64,000 nt of DNA from Knoellia flava TL1 (GTDB lineage: Bacteria; Actinomycetota; Actinomycetes; Actinomycetales; Dermatophilaceae), in contig NZ_AVPI01000012.1 of assembly GCF_000768675.1 (NCBI RefSeq), positions 124,001 to 188,000 of the forward strand, in the 5' to 3' direction. The notes under the pieces were generated by a model. It made no database searches and had not been told where the DNA came from. It was given only the letters and a program-made list of their open reading frames with translations. The translations under genes and the position numbers were made by a program. This document shows positions 25,700 through 37,015 of the stretch, one piece after another. Position 1 is the first letter of the stretch; each line of letters starts with the position of its first letter.

Positions 25700-26584
25700 T
25701 CAGCCGAAGGCGCCGCCGCCGTAGTGGCCGTGGGTGTCGTGCGGCGCCGTGAAGCCGTTGCCGGTCGTGTCGTGCTCGTGACGCTTGTTGTATGCCGCGT
25801 CCTCGGCTCCCGGGTCGACGTGCGTCGGGTCGAGCACGCGCTGGAGGAAGACGCGGGTGCGCTCCTCCTGCGGGTCGCCGATGACCTGGCTGGGCGCGCC
25901 CTCCTCGACGATGTTGCCGCCGTCCATGAAGATGACGCGGTCGGCGACCTCACGGGCGAAGGCCATCTCGTGGGTGACGACGAACATCGTCATGCCCTCG
26001 CTGGCGAGCCGGCGCATGACCGAGAGGACGTCTCCGACGAGCTCGGGGTCGAGCGCCGACGTCGGCTCGTCGAAGAGCATGAGCTGGGGGTCCATCGACA
26101 GCGCCCGGGCGATGGCCACGCGCTGCTGCTGACCGCCCGAGAGCTGGGCGGGGTAGGCGTCCGCCTTATCCGACAGCCCGACCTTCTCGAGGTTCTCGCG
26201 GGCCTTGGCCTGAGCCTCGGACTTGCTCCGCTTGAGCACGGTCGTCTGGGCGACGGTGCAGTTGTCGAGCACGGAGAGGTGGGGGAAGAGGTTGAACTGT
26301 TGGAAGACCATGCCCATGTTGCGGCGGATGGCGTCGATGTCGCAGTCCGGGTCGGTGACCTCGTCGCCGCCGACCTTGATCGAGCCGCTCGTCGGCTCCT
26401 CGAGGAGGTTGATGCAGCGCAGGAAGGTCGACTTGCCCGACCCCGACGGGCCGATGACGCAGACGACCTCGCCCTGGTGGATCGTCGTGTTGAGGCCCTG
26501 GAGGACGTGGTTGGACCCGAAGGACTTGTGCAGGTCGGTGACCTCGACGACGGGGGCGCCGGACCGGGTGCTGGAGGCGGTCAT
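25700..26584 (-). CDS. Polar amino-acid ABC transporter ATPase with histidine-rich tail
   Basis: 294-residue GlnQ-type ATPase: Walker [11 protein letters not shown]-loop [10 protein letters not shown], signature [10 protein letters not shown], Walker [13 protein letters not shown] and the H-loop VTHEM are intact. The domain normally ends at FLQRVL (about residue 255); here another 38 residues follow with six histidines ([17 protein letters not shown]), which is odd for the family and might bind metal. The start at 26584 is two bases after the permease gene's stop region, within the SBP-permease-ATPase operon. Confidence 0.93.
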   Translation of the reverse strand: MTASSTRSGAPVVEVTDLHKSFGSNHVLQGLNTTIHQGEVVCVIGPSGSGKSTFLRCINLLEEPTSGSIKVGGDEVTDPDCDIDAIRRNMGMVFQQFNLFPHLSVLDNCTVAQTTVLKRSKSEAQAKARENLEKVGLSDKADAYPAQLSGGQQQRVAIARALSMDPQLMLFDEPTSALDPELVGDVLSVMRRLASEGMTMFVVTHEMAFAREVADRVIFMDGGNIVEEGAPSQVIGDPQEERTRVFLQRVLDPTHVDPGAEDAAYNKRHEHDTTGNGFTAPHDTHGHYGGGAFG

Positions 26585-26586
26585 GC

Positions 26587-27408
26587 TCAGCGCTCCTTCT
26601 TCTGACGGGCTTCCATCCGGCGCACGAGGATGGAGAGGGGCAGGGTGATGAACAGGTAGCAGAGGCCGGCCACCGTCAACGGGGTGAGACCCGCGGTCTG
26701 GTTGCCCAGGTCGCGCCCGTACTTGGTCAGCTCGAACCCGCTCGCGGAGATGCCGAGGATGAAGACGAGGGACGAGTCCTTGATGAGGAGGATCAGCTCG
26801 TTGGTCAGCGGCGGGATGACGATCCTCAACGCCTGGGGCAGCACGATCTTGCGGGTCGCGATGCCGGCCGTCATGCCCAGCGACCGGGCTGCCTCCACCT
26901 GTCCCTTGGAGACCGCCTGGATGCCTGCACGGATCGTCTCGGCCATGTAGGCCGAGGCGACGATGCCAAGGCCGAGCCACACCGTCCCGTAGGGGTCGAA
27001 GGGAATGATGAGGCCGGGGAAGGCGATCGACAGCGACCCGAAGGCCAGCAGGACCAGGAGCGCCGGCAGGCCCCGGAAGAACTCGATCCAGGCGGTGGCG
27101 ATCCATCGGTAGGGCCCGACCGACGACAGCCGCATCAGGGCGAGGACCGTGCCGAGCACGAGCCCGATGACGAAGGCGCCGGCGGTATAGACCAACGTGT
27201 TCTTCACCGCCGTGCCCAGGCCCGACGTGAACGTGAGCTTGATGTCCTCGACGTCGAAGAAGTTCCTCTGGACCTCGCTCCAGTTCACGGTGAGGGCCAG
27301 GACGACGACGACCAGACCGAGGATCGCGTACTGGACCCATCGGATGCGTTGGGCGCGTCTGCGCGGGGAGAGCTTCTTCTTCGGCACTGCTTCAGTGGTC
27401 GTGCTCAC
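26587..27408 (-). CDS. Amino-acid ABC transporter permease
   Basis: 273-residue HisM/GlnP-type inner-membrane subunit with a basic cytosolic N-terminus, about five hydrophobic helices and the coupling-helix EAA loop ([20 protein letters not shown]...[11 protein letters not shown]). GTG start at 27408. It is the second gene of the importer operon; a hairpin separates it from the binding-protein gene. Only one permease gene is present, so it presumably works as a homodimer. Confidence 0.93.
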   Translation of the reverse strand: MSTTTEAVPKKKLSPRRRAQRIRWVQYAILGLVVVVLALTVNWSEVQRNFFDVEDIKLTFTSGLGTAVKNTLVYTAGAFVIGLVLGTVLALMRLSSVGPYRWIATAWIEFFRGLPALLVLLAFGSLSIAFPGLIIPFDPYGTVWLGLGIVASAYMAETIRAGIQAVSKGQVEAARSLGMTAGIATRKIVLPQALRIVIPPLTNELILLIKDSSLVFILGISASGFELTKYGRDLGNQTAGLTPLTVAGLCYLFITLPLSILVRRMEARQKKER

Positions 27409-27450
27409 GGGTCCTCCTGGCGACCGACGGGTCTGGGGCCTGCAACGCGA

Positions 27451-27483
27451 GGGCGGCGGCCGGTCGAAACCGTACCGCCGCCC
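27451..27483 (-). terminator. Intercistronic hairpin after the amino-acid binding-protein gene
   Basis: GGGCGGCGG (27451-27459) and CCGCCGCCC (27475-27483) pair perfectly around a 15-base loop in the gap between the binding-protein stop (27501) and the permease start (27408). It may give partial termination or RNA stability so that binding protein exceeds the membrane subunits. Confidence 0.55.
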
Positions 27484-27500
27484 CCGACGTCAGTGAAGGG

Positions 27501-28334
27501 TCACTTGGGGGCGTCGACCCCGAACCACTTCTTGTAGATGGTGTTGTAGGTGCCGTCCGCCTTGGCGGCCTTGATGACCTCGTTGGTGGTCTCGGCGAGC
27601 TTCGTGGCGTTGGCGTCGTCCTTCTTGAAGAGGATGCCGTACTGCTCGCCCGTGTCGAACTCCGTGACGACCTCGGTGGTCGGGTTGTCCTTGGCGTAGT
27701 CGTAGACGACGCCGTTGTCGTTGATCGCCCCGTCGACGCGGCCGGAGAGCACGCCCGCCATCTCGGTCGACAGGTCGTCGAAGACGACGACCTCGTAGCC
27801 GTTGGAGCCCTTGTTCTCCTCGGCGTAGGACTGGCCGGTCGTGTCGGTCTGGACGCCCAGCTTCTTGCCCTTGAGGCCCGCGAGGTCCTTGATGCCCGAG
27901 TCCTTCTTGACGATGAGCGCCTGCGTGGCGTCGAAGTAGGGGTCGGAAAAGAGGACGGCCTTCTTGCGCTCGTCGGTGATCGTCGTGCCGGCGGCAGCGG
28001 CGTCGCACTTCTTCGAGGCGAAGACGGCGCCGGAGGTGATCTGCGCGAACTCGATGTCGACGATCTCCTGCTCGAGGCCGAGCTTCTTGGCGACGAGGTC
28101 CATGAGGTCGACGTCGAAGCCGACGACCTTCGAGCCCTCCTTGAACTGGAACGGCTTGTAGGACAGGTGCGTGCAGACCTTGAGTTTGCCTGACGTCACG
28201 GTGGTGACACCGGACGCGTTGGTGGCGGTGCCGCCACCCTCGCCGTCGTCGGAGCCACAGGCCGCGAGGCCGAGGACGGAGATGAGGGCCGCGGCGGCGA
28301 GGGAACCGACCCGGCGGGTGCGTGAGGTGCTCAC
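27501..28334 (-). CDS. Amino-acid ABC transporter substrate-binding lipoprotein
   Basis: 277 residues. Lipoprotein signal with lipobox LAAC (about residues 23-26), then a family-3 solute-binding domain (KLKVCTHLSYKPFQF; VVGFDVDLMDLVAKKLGL; AAAAGTTITDERKKAVLFSD). It delivers a polar amino acid to the permease encoded downstream. The specific ligand cannot be assigned. GTG start at 28334. Confidence 0.93.
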   Translation of the reverse strand: MSTSRTRRVGSLAAAALISVLGLAACGSDDGEGGGTATNASGVTTVTSGKLKVCTHLSYKPFQFKEGSKVVGFDVDLMDLVAKKLGLEQEIVDIEFAQITSGAVFASKKCDAAAAGTTITDERKKAVLFSDPYFDATQALIVKKDSGIKDLAGLKGKKLGVQTDTTGQSYAEENKGSNGYEVVVFDDLSTEMAGVLSGRVDGAINDNGVVYDYAKDNPTTEVVTEFDTGEQYGILFKKDDANATKLAETTNEVIKAAKADGTYNTIYKKWFGVDAPK

Positions 28335-28472
28335 GGGGTACTCCTTGTGGACTGTTGGCGTGGGGTCCCACGACCGACTGGGGGCGACCCTACCCAGCGG
28401 TGCACGGCATACGACCGTTTTGTCCGTTGAAGGGCCGAAATCGTGACCTGTGTTGCGACCGTGTGACGCGGC

Positions 28473-29831
28473 TCAGCCGTGGTGGGCGGCGATGATCCGG
28501 GCGTACTCGTGGCCAGAGTCCTTGACCGTGCGCTTCTGGGTCTCGTAGTCGACGTGGACGATGCCGAAGCGCTTGCTGTAGCCGAACGCCCACTCGAAGT
28601 TGTCCATGAGCGACCAGGCGAAGTAGCCGCGGATGTCCGCACCGTCGTCGATCGCCTGCTTCACCGCGTCGAGGTGGCCGTGCAGGTATGCCGTCCGGTC
28701 CGGGTCGTGGACCGCGCCGTCCTCGCTCACCTCGTCGGGCCAGGCCGAGCCGTTCTCGGTGATGTAGATCGGCAGGCCACACTCCTGCGCGGAGCGCATG
28801 AGGATGTCGTGGTGGCCCTGGGGCGAGATCTCCCAGCCCATGTCGGTGAGTGGCGGGTGCGGGTCGGTCTCCTCGACACCCTCCCCGCCCGGGAGCGGGT
28901 GCACCGCGCCCTCGGTGTGCTTGACCCGGGTGGGGAAGTAGTTGTTGACGCCGAGGTTGTCGAGCGGGGCGCTGATGACCTCGAGGTCGCCGTCGTGGAT
29001 GTAGGCGTGGTCGGTGATCGCGGCCGTGTTCTCGAGGAGCGACTCGGGGTAGGCGCCGTGGAAGAGCGGCCCGAAGAAGATCCCGTTGAGGGCGTCGTCG
29101 GCCCGGCGGACCGCGTCGAGGTCCGCTTCGGTGGGGTTGTCGGGGCCGTAGACCTGCGTCGGGTTGAGCGTGATCGACACCTCGGCTCCCGGGCAGTTCT
29201 CGCGGATCACCGGGACCGCCGTGCCGTGGGCGAGCATGAGGTGGTGGGCGGCGACGAGCCCTTCGACCCTGTCGGTGTGCCCCGGGGCGTGGTGGCCGAG
29301 CGTGTAGCTGAGCAGCGAGGAGCACCACGGCTCGTTGAGGGTCGTCCAGTTGGTGACGCGGTCACCGAGGTGGCTGACGACGGTCTGGGTGTACTCGGCG
29401 AACCAGTCCTTGATGTCACGGTTGAGCCAGCCGCCGCGGTCGTCGAGGACCTGGGGGAGGTCCCAGTGGTAGAGCGTGACGAAGGGCCGGATCCCGTTCT
29501 CGAGCAGGTCGTCGACGAGGCGTGAGTAGAAGTCGATCCCGGCGGGGTTGACCTCGCCGGTGCCTGTCGGGATGACACGCGGCCACGCGACGGAGAAGCG
29601 GTAGGCGTCGAGCCCGAGCTCCTTCATGAGGACGACGTCCTGCGGCATGCGGCGGTAGTGGTCGCAGGCCGGGTCGCCGGTGTCCTTGTTGACGACGTTG
29701 CCCTCGACGTCGCAGAAGGTGTCCCAGATGGAGGGGCTGCGGCCGTCGGCCGTCGTCGAGCCCTCGATCTGGAAGGACGCGGTCGCCGCTCCCCAGAGGA
29801 AGCCGTCGGGGAACCTCGTGTCGAACGTCAT
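28473..29831 (-). CDS. GH1 beta-glucosidase
   Basis: 452-residue family-1 glycosidase of normal length. N-terminal FPDGFLWGAATASFQIEGS, acid/base Glu in TTLNEPW and nucleophile Glu in IYITENGSAWPDE are all visible, so it is an intact retaining beta-glycosidase; no signal peptide, so it acts in the cytoplasm on imported cellobiose-type or aryl glucosides. TAGGTT (29838-29843, minus strand) ends six bases before the ATG, consistent with a leaderless transcript. Divergent from ohr across 45 bases. Confidence 0.96.
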   Translation of the reverse strand: MTFDTRFPDGFLWGAATASFQIEGSTTADGRSPSIWDTFCDVEGNVVNKDTGDPACDHYRRMPQDVVLMKELGLDAYRFSVAWPRVIPTGTGEVNPAGIDFYSRLVDDLLENGIRPFVTLYHWDLPQVLDDRGGWLNRDIKDWFAEYTQTVVSHLGDRVTNWTTLNEPWCSSLLSYTLGHHAPGHTDRVEGLVAAHHLMLAHGTAVPVIRENCPGAEVSITLNPTQVYGPDNPTEADLDAVRRADDALNGIFFGPLFHGAYPESLLENTAAITDHAYIHDGDLEVISAPLDNLGVNNYFPTRVKHTEGAVHPLPGGEGVEETDPHPPLTDMGWEISPQGHHDILMRSAQECGLPIYITENGSAWPDEVSEDGAVHDPDRTAYLHGHLDAVKQAIDDGADIRGYFAWSLMDNFEWAFGYSKRFGIVHVDYETQKRTVKDSGHEYARIIAAHHG

Positions 29832-29837
29832 GGACCC

Positions 29838-29843
29838 AACCTA
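29838..29843 (-). promoter_or_regulatory. -10 element for the GH1 gene
   Basis: TAGGTT on the minus strand six bases before the start codon at 29831. Confidence 0.45.
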
Positions 29844-29876
29844 GTCCCGTGGCCGTTCGTGGGGCAGGGTGTTCCC

Positions 29877-30305
29877 ATGCCCTACGAAGCCCTCAACCAG
29901 ACCCTCTACACCACCGCCGCCACCAACGAGGGTGGCCGTGACGGCACCGTGCGCAGCGAGGACGGTGTCATCGAGCTCGAGCTCGGCAAGCCCGGCAGCA
30001 GGTCGAACCCCAAGGCCAACCCCGAGACGCTCTTCGCCGCCGGCTATGCCGCCTGCTTCGGTGGCGCCCTCGGCCACGTCGCCGGTGAGGCCGGCGTCGA
30101 CATCACGGGCTTCGCCGTGCGCGCGGCGGTGAGCTTCGGCCTCACCGACACCGGGGTCGGCATCGCCGTGGACATCGACGCGCTCCTGCCCGGTCTCGAC
30201 GAGGCCATGGCCAAGGACCTCGTGCAGCGCGCCCACCTCGGCTGCCCCTACTCCAAGGCCACGCACGGCAACATCGACGTCACCGTGACGAGCAGGGTGG
30301 CCTGA
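29877..30305 (+). CDS. ohr: Organic hydroperoxide resistance protein (Ohr)
   Basis: 142-residue OsmC/Ohr-family thiol peroxidase reducing organic hydroperoxides. Both catalytic cysteines are present: Cys60 in AAGYAACFGGAL and Cys123 in HLGCPYSKATHGN. Length and the N-terminal LYTTAATNEGGRDGTVRS fit Ohr rather than OsmC. CAGGGT six bases before ATG may act as a -10. Followed after two bases by the SDR gene, so probably co-transcribed. No MarR-type OhrR is adjacent. Confidence 0.95.
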   Translation: MPYEALNQTLYTTAATNEGGRDGTVRSEDGVIELELGKPGSRSNPKANPETLFAAGYAACFGGALGHVAGEAGVDITGFAVRAAVSFGLTDTGVGIAVDIDALLPGLDEAMAKDLVQRAHLGCPYSKATHGNIDVTVTSRVA

Positions 30306-30307
30306 CA

Positions 30308-30958
30308 GTGGCCGCCGTGACGATCATCGGTGGGCACGGCAAGGTCGCCCTGCGGGCCTCCCGCCTCCTCGCCGACGCCGGCCACGACGTGACGTCGTGG
30401 GTGCGCAACCCCGACCACGTCCCCGACGTCGAGGCGACCGGCGCCACCGCGGCGGTCCACGACGCCGAGAGCATGTCGACCGAGCAGATGGCGCGGGCGC
30501 TCGCGGGCGCGGACGTGGTCGTCTGGTCGGCCGGCGCCGGTGGCGGCTCACCGGAGCGGACCCGGGCGGTCGACCACGAGGCCGCAGTGCGCTCTATGGA
30601 CGCGGCAGCGACCCTCGCGGACCCGCTCTACGTCATGGTCTCCTACTTCGGGGCCGGGTCGGATCACGGTGTGCCGCAGGACAACCCGTTCTTTGCGTAC
30701 GCCGAGGCCAAGGCGGCGGCCGACGAGCACCTGCGCGGCTCGGACCTGCGGTGGGTCGTCCTCGGGCCGAGCACGCTCACGGACGAGCCGGGAACCGGGC
30801 AGGTCGACGTGGATGCGGAAGAGAGCGGTGAGGTGACCCGCGACGACGTCGCCGCGGTCATCGCACACGTCGTCGAGCACCCCGAGCTGGCAGGCCGCAC
30901 GATCCGCTTCAACAACGGCGACACCCCCATCGCCGAGGCGCTCGACTCCCTGGTCTGA
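30308..30958 (+). CDS. NAD(P)-binding atypical SDR
   Basis: 216-residue Rossmann protein of the atypical SDR (NAD(P)H-binding, SDR_a5-like) group. The dinucleotide motif GGHGKVALRASRLL is at residues 7-20, then ADVVVWSAGAGG and VSYFGAGSDHG in place of the classical YxxxK. Such proteins act as NADPH sensors or oxidoreductases. It starts with GTG two bases after ohr, which suggests a redox-stress role by context only. Confidence 0.82.
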   Translation: MAAVTIIGGHGKVALRASRLLADAGHDVTSWVRNPDHVPDVEATGATAAVHDAESMSTEQMARALAGADVVVWSAGAGGGSPERTRAVDHEAAVRSMDAAATLADPLYVMVSYFGAGSDHGVPQDNPFFAYAEAKAAADEHLRGSDLRWVVLGPSTLTDEPGTGQVDVDAEESGEVTRDDVAAVIAHVVEHPELAGRTIRFNNGDTPIAEALDSLV

Positions 30959-30961
30959 CCA

Positions 30962-31813
30962 TCAGTCGGGGACGACCTCGTCCCCGACGCGGACCACGCC
31001 CGTGCCGTCGGGGATGAGCTGCACGGCGAACCACGTCGCGCCGTCCCAGCGACGGTGCCGGGCGAGGGTGCGGATCGGCTCCTTGCCGGTCTCGAGCGAG
31101 TCGAGGTCGATCGTCGTCATGACGCAGCGGTCGACCGGCTTCGCGACGCGGAACGTCACCTCACCGAGCCGCACTCTTCTCCACGAGTCCTCGACGAACG
31201 GCTCGAGGTCGCCCCCGATGACGACGTTGGGCCGGAACCGCTCCATGGGCAGCGGCTCGGGGAGCTCCTCGCCCCGCTCGACCGCGGTCTCGGCGATCCA
31301 GTCGTTGAGCCGGTCGAGCGAACTGCGGCTCGCGAGCGTCACCGGATATCCGTCCGCGTATGCCGTGTGGTCGCCGTCCCGGCTGTAGGCCGGGTTGAGC
31401 GCCCGGGCCGTGGGGTCGACGCACCGCACGAGGCGCAGGCCCGGCTGCCCGACGGCCTCGCTGAGCCACGCGTCGGCCTCGGGGGAGACGAGGGCGCCGG
31501 TGAGGTCGTGGCGGTGCAGCCGGACCGGCACGACCTCGGACCCGCCCTTGTCGTCGAGGTGCAGGTCGGGTCGGCCGGGCGCGCGCAGGCGCAGGCCGGC
31601 CCCGACGTCGGACGACGTCTCCGGGGTGTCGGCGACGACCGAGAAGAGCCGGTGGACCTCACGCGCCGAGACGAGCCGCGCGTCAACGTCGACGACCATC
31701 CAGCGACGGTCACCCACGAACCCCGCGCGCTCGACGGTGGCGGTCCGGACAGGACGGATCGCCCCGCTCTTGAGCGGATGCACGGTGAGCCCGGTCACGC
31801 GAGGTGACGGCAC
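30962..31813 (-). CDS. MOSC domain protein (YcbX/mARC-like)
   Basis: 283 residues: MOSC N-terminal beta-barrel (VTGLTVHPLKSGAIRPVRTA; GFVGDRRWMVVD) and MOSC domain with the molybdenum-ligand cysteine in KPVDRCVMTTIDLD. It resembles molybdenum-cofactor amidoxime reductase-type proteins that reduce N-hydroxylated compounds, without the ferredoxin domain of YcbX. GTG at 31813 is preferred over ATG at 31840 because AAGGGGG is well placed upstream and the ATG lies within the hairpin of the neighbouring gene. Confidence 0.85.
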   Translation of the reverse strand: MPSPRVTGLTVHPLKSGAIRPVRTATVERAGFVGDRRWMVVDVDARLVSAREVHRLFSVVADTPETSSDVGAGLRLRAPGRPDLHLDDKGGSEVVPVRLHRHDLTGALVSPEADAWLSEAVGQPGLRLVRCVDPTARALNPAYSRDGDHTAYADGYPVTLASRSSLDRLNDWIAETAVERGEELPEPLPMERFRPNVVIGGDLEPFVEDSWRRVRLGEVTFRVAKPVDRCVMTTIDLDSLETGKEPIRTLARHRRWDGATWFAVQLIPDGTGVVRVGDEVVPD

Positions 31814-31840
31814 GGCATACCCCCTTCTTGTCCGACTCAT

Positions 31841-31889
31841 TGCGCGTTCGGCCCGTTCGTCGCTGCGCTCCTCACGGGCCGAACGCGCA
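31841..31889 (-). terminator. 16-bp hairpin ending the glpX-fumarase-carbonic anhydrase operon
   Basis: Arms 31841-31856 and 31874-31889 are perfectly complementary (outer TGCGCGTTCGGCCCG) and lie 12 bases beyond the carbonic anhydrase stop. Confidence 0.75.
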
Positions 31890-31900
31890 TTGGGTCGAGG

Positions 31901-32412
31901 TCAGATGCGCTGCTCGAGCAGGCCGCTGTCGACGTCGTAGAGGAAGCCGCCTACGGCGACGGTGTCGGGGATGAGCGGGTGCGAGCGCACGGCCATGACG
32001 TCGGCCTTGAGCGCGGCCTCCTGGTCGGGGACGACGTGGAAGCCGACCCACGACGCGTCGGTGCCGGCCTTCTCGCCGATGACCTCGCGCAGCTCGACCT
32101 CGGAGTACTTCGTCATCGCGCACCGGGTGTGCGGGACGACGAGGATGCGCTGCACGTTGAGCAGGTGCACGCCGAGGACGAGCGCCTCGAGCGCGGCGGA
32201 GGTGACGCGGCCGCCCGGGTTGCGGAAGATCTTGGCGTCGCCGGGGGAGAGGCCAAGCATGCCGAGGGGGGCGATGCGCGAGTCCATGCACGTGACGATC
32301 GCGATGCCGGCGTGGGCGACACCATCGAAGCCACCGAGGTCGAAGGTCTGCGCGAAGGTGCGGTTCGCCTCGAGGAGGTCGTCGAACTCGCCTGTCGCAG
32401 TGGGGTTCTCGC

Positions 32413-32416
<4 letters not shown>
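31901..32416 (-). CDS. Beta-class carbonic anhydrase
   Basis: 171-residue zinc enzyme interconverting CO2 and bicarbonate. Zinc ligands Cys43, His96 and Cys99 and the Asp45-Arg47 dyad are visible ([20 protein letters not shown]). It is the short prokaryotic plant-type/Rv1284-like form. GTG start overlaps the fumarase stop (GTGA), so it is translationally coupled to fumarase, an arrangement that would match hydration capacity to decarboxylating central metabolism. Confidence 0.94.
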
Positions 32417-34128
<1,712 letters not shown>

Positions 34129-34136
34129 GGTGTCCT

Positions 34137-35072
34137 TCAGATCTCCTCACGGGTGGGGGCGTAGGCGCCGGAGCGGCCGACCGTGACGGCGCTCGTGCCG
34201 AGCGCTCGCTCGACGGCGGGGGTGACGGCGTCGAGGGTCGCCGCGCGCAGTCGGTCGCGGGCGGCGGCGTCGCCGAGCAGCCCGGCGTCGAGGAGCCCGG
34301 AGACGAGTCCGGCCATGAACGAGTCGCCGGCGCCGACGGTGTCGGCGACCCTGTCGACCCGTGCCGGTGCGTCGCCGACCTCGCCGGTCGAGCTCACGCG
34401 GTAGGTGACGCCGTCGCCGCCACGGGTGACGACGACGAGGCCGGGACCCAGCCCGCCCCACGCGGCCATGACCTCGGGAAGGGAGCGGCCGGCATACAGC
34501 CACTCGACGTCGTCGGCGCTCGCCTTGACGACGTCGCTCACGGTGATGAGCTCCTCGATCCGCACGCGGACCTCGTCGACGGTGCCCATGATCGTCGGCC
34601 GGACGTTGGGGTCGTAGGAGATCGTCGCGTGCGCGCGGGCGTCGGTGAGGGTGCGGGTGATGACCTCGGCGCCGGGCAGCAGGGTGGCCGCGATCGACCC
34701 CGTGTGGACGTGGCCGAAGCGCGCGAGGTCGTCGACCGGGCGCAGCTCCCAGTGCAGGTCGAAGTCGTACTCCGCCGCGCCGGAGTCGTCGAGGGTGGCC
34801 TTAGCGGTGGAGGTCCCGTGACCGCCGGCGTCGAGGTTCTCGATGGTGACGCCGTGGTCGGTGATCTGCTCGCGGCAGCGCCGGCCGTGGCCGTCGTCGC
34901 CGAGCGTCGTCGCGAGGACCGTCTCGTGCCCGAGGCGGGCGATGCCCATGGCGACGTTGGCGGGGGAGCCGCCGACGTGCTCGGTCACGGCCCCGTCGGG
35001 GGTGTGGACGATGTCGACGAGGGTCTCGCCGACGACGAGGACCGGGGTGCTGGGCGCGGCGTCGGTGGTCAT
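34137..35072 (-). CDS. PfkB-family carbohydrate kinase (fructokinase-like)
   Basis: 311-residue ribokinase-family enzyme. N-terminal [17 protein letters not shown] and [15 protein letters not shown] and the C-terminal catalytic motif [16 protein letters not shown] with the anion hole are intact. Most similar in style to bacterial fructokinases; ribokinase or other specificity cannot be excluded. It begins one base after the glpX stop, which ties it to gluconeogenic/fructose phosphate metabolism. Confidence 0.85.
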   Translation of the reverse strand: MTTDAAPSTPVLVVGETLVDIVHTPDGAVTEHVGGSPANVAMGIARLGHETVLATTLGDDGHGRRCREQITDHGVTIENLDAGGHGTSTAKATLDDSGAAEYDFDLHWELRPVDDLARFGHVHTGSIAATLLPGAEVITRTLTDARAHATISYDPNVRPTIMGTVDEVRVRIEELITVSDVVKASADDVEWLYAGRSLPEVMAAWGGLGPGLVVVTRGGDGVTYRVSSTGEVGDAPARVDRVADTVGAGDSFMAGLVSGLLDAGLLGDAAARDRLRAATLDAVTPAVERALGTSAVTVGRSGAYAPTREEI

Positions 35073-35073
35073 G

Positions 35074-36072
35074 TCAGCCCTCGCTCCGGGGGAGGCCCGC
35101 GGTCCGGTCGAGCACGTGGTGGCTCTCGATGACGCGGACGGTGCCGGACTTGCTCCGCATGACGATCGAGTTCGTCGTGGCGCGGCCCCGGGAGTAGCGC
35201 ACGCCCTGCAGCAGCTCGCCGTCGGTGATGCCCGTGCCGACGAAGAAGCAGTTGTCGGAGGTGACGAGGTCGTCGGTGGTGAGGACCTTGTCGAGGTCGT
35301 GGCCGGCATCGATCGCCTTCTGGCGCTCGTCGTCGTCCTGCGGCCAGAGCCGGCCCTGGATGACGCCACCGAGGCACTTGATGGCGCAGGCGGTGATGAT
35401 GCCCTCGGGAGTGCCGCCGATGCCGAGCAGCAGGTCGATGCCGGTGGTCTCGCGCGCAGCCGAGATGGCGCCCGCGACGTCGCCGTCGGAGATGAGCTTG
35501 ATCCGGGCGCCGGTGTCGCGCACCTCGCGGGCGAGGGCCTCGTGGCGGGGGCGGTCGAGCATGACGACGGTGACGTCCTCTGGGCGCTCCTTCTTGACCT
35601 TGGCGATGCGGCGGACGTTCTCGGCCGCAGGCAGGCGGATGTCGACGACGTCCGCGACCTCGGGACCGGCGACGAGCTTGTCCATGTAGAAGACGGCGCT
35701 CGGGTCGTACATCGAGCCCCGGTCGCTCACGGCCATGACGGCGATGGCGTTGGGCATGCCCTTGGCGGTGAGGGTCGTGCCGTCGATCGGGTCGACCGCG
35801 ACGTCGACCTCGGGGCCCGCGCCGTTGCCGACCTGCTCGCCGTTGAAGAGCATGGGCGCGTTGTCCTTCTCGCCCTCGCCGATGACGACGGTCCCGCGCA
35901 TCTCGACGGTGGAGATGAGGGCACGCATCGCCTCGACGGCGGCGCCGTCCGCGCGGTTCTTGTCACCTCGTCCGACCCATCGCCCGCCTGCCATCGCGGC
36001 GGCCTCGGTGACCCGGACGAGCTCGAGCGCGAGGTTGCGGTCGGGGACGTTCGCGGAGGGGGCGTCGGGCAT
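35074..36072 (-). CDS. glpX: Class II fructose-1,6-bisphosphatase GlpX
   Basis: 332-residue metal-dependent FBPase of gluconeogenesis. Signature blocks: [41 protein letters not shown] and [16 protein letters not shown]. Actinobacteria commonly use this as sole FBPase. ATG at 36072 ([20 protein letters not shown]) is chosen by alignment to the family start. First gene of a four-gene operon with kinase, fumarase and carbonic anhydrase; divergent from the DUF4245 gene. Confidence 0.97.
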   Translation of the reverse strand: MPDAPSANVPDRNLALELVRVTEAAAMAGGRWVGRGDKNRADGAAVEAMRALISTVEMRGTVVIGEGEKDNAPMLFNGEQVGNGAGPEVDVAVDPIDGTTLTAKGMPNAIAVMAVSDRGSMYDPSAVFYMDKLVAGPEVADVVDIRLPAAENVRRIAKVKKERPEDVTVVMLDRPRHEALAREVRDTGARIKLISDGDVAGAISAARETTGIDLLLGIGGTPEGIITACAIKCLGGVIQGRLWPQDDDERQKAIDAGHDLDKVLTTDDLVTSDNCFFVGTGITDGELLQGVRYSRGRATTNSIVMRSKSGTVRVIESHHVLDRTAGLPRSEG

Positions 36073-36192
36073 GAGGAACCTGTCCTTCGTGACGTGGCGC
36101 GGCAGCCGGTCAGCGGCGGCCGGGGAGCGGTGGCCCGACTCTATCGCCGACCCGATATGGGGAATCGTGCGGTCATCGGCGACCATGGAGGG

Positions 36193-36744
36193 GTGAGCCA
36201 GACGCCGGCGAAGAGCCACTACTCCTCGGGATCCGTCCCCAACATGGTGCGGTCCCTGCTCGTCATCGGGGCGCTCATGGGCCTCATCTGGTTCATGACC
36301 CCGCGGGTCAACAGCATCGGTGGACCCGTCGTCGACGTGCACGCGACCGCGGTCGACGTGGCGGAGCAGAGCGGCTGGCCTATCTCGGAGGCGGTCGACC
36401 TGCCGAAGGACTGGAAGACGACGAGCGCCCGCTACGTCCGTGGCACCGACGGGCTCATGACGTGGCACGCGGGCTACCAGGCGCCGTCGGGCAACTACGT
36501 CGCCGTCGAGCAGACGCGGGACGCGACCCGGGCGTGGGTCGAGGCCCAGACGAACCGGGCACGACGCGTCGGCGAGCTCGAGGCCGCCGGGACCACGTGG
36601 GTCAAGTACGAGCGGGGCGGCAAGGTGCAGAACAGCCTGGTCGACCGCCGCACCGGCTCGGGCGAGCTCACGACGCTGCTCACCGGGACCGGCACCTTCG
36701 AGGAGCTCGCGTTCGTCGCCGAGCACCTGGGCCCGGTCACGTGA
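36193..36744 (+). CDS. DUF4245 membrane-anchored protein
   Basis: 183 residues: a cytosolic N-terminus of about 18 residues, one membrane helix (about 20-36; [17 protein letters not shown]) and an exported DUF4245 domain ([26 protein letters not shown]). The family is restricted to actinobacteria and is typically beside glpX and xseB as here; function unknown. GTG at 36193 has GGAGG directly upstream and keeps the short cytosolic tail; ATG at 36244 (MVRSLLV) is the alternative. Confidence 0.8.
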   Translation: MSQTPAKSHYSSGSVPNMVRSLLVIGALMGLIWFMTPRVNSIGGPVVDVHATAVDVAEQSGWPISEAVDLPKDWKTTSARYVRGTDGLMTWHAGYQAPSGNYVAVEQTRDATRAWVEAQTNRARRVGELEAAGTTWVKYERGGKVQNSLVDRRTGSGELTTLLTGTGTFEELAFVAEHLGPVT

Positions 36745-36753
36745 GCCACGCCG

Positions 36754-37005
36754 TCACTCGCTGAGCTTGGCCTCGGCCTCGTCGAGCCACTGCGCGCAGT
36801 GGGCGGCCAGCACCTCGCCGCGCTGCCACAGGCCCATGCTGTCCTCGAGCCCGACCTGGCCGTTCTCGAGCCGGGCGACGATGTCGACGAGCTCGTCGCG
36901 GGCGGCCTCGTAGCTCATCTCGGCGACGTCGGCGTTGGCCTCGTCGACCTCGGGTGCGGCGACAACGGTCTCGTCCGACTCGGGCTGCGGGGTGTCCTTG
37001 GCCAT
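36754..37005 (-). CDS. xseB: Exodeoxyribonuclease VII small subunit
   Basis: 83-residue helical subunit of ExoVII. The core MSYEAARDELVDIVARLENG (residues 30-49) and GLEDSMGLWQRGEVLAAHC are canonical. The first 28 residues are an acidic extension beyond the E. coli protein. It lies ten bases downstream of xseA on the same strand. TTAGGGT, which includes the xseA stop, lies seven bases before its ATG and could be a separate -10. Convergent with DUF4245. Confidence 0.93.
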   Translation of the reverse strand: MAKDTPQPESDETVVAAPEVDEANADVAEMSYEAARDELVDIVARLENGQVGLEDSMGLWQRGEVLAAHCAQWLDEAEAKLSE

Positions 37006-37015
37006 GACGTGCACC

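Noticed and set aside
23893-25953. 686-codon minus-strand frame spanning glmM and rpsI
   Set aside because: Crosses two certain genes and a terminator on the opposite strand; biased composition.
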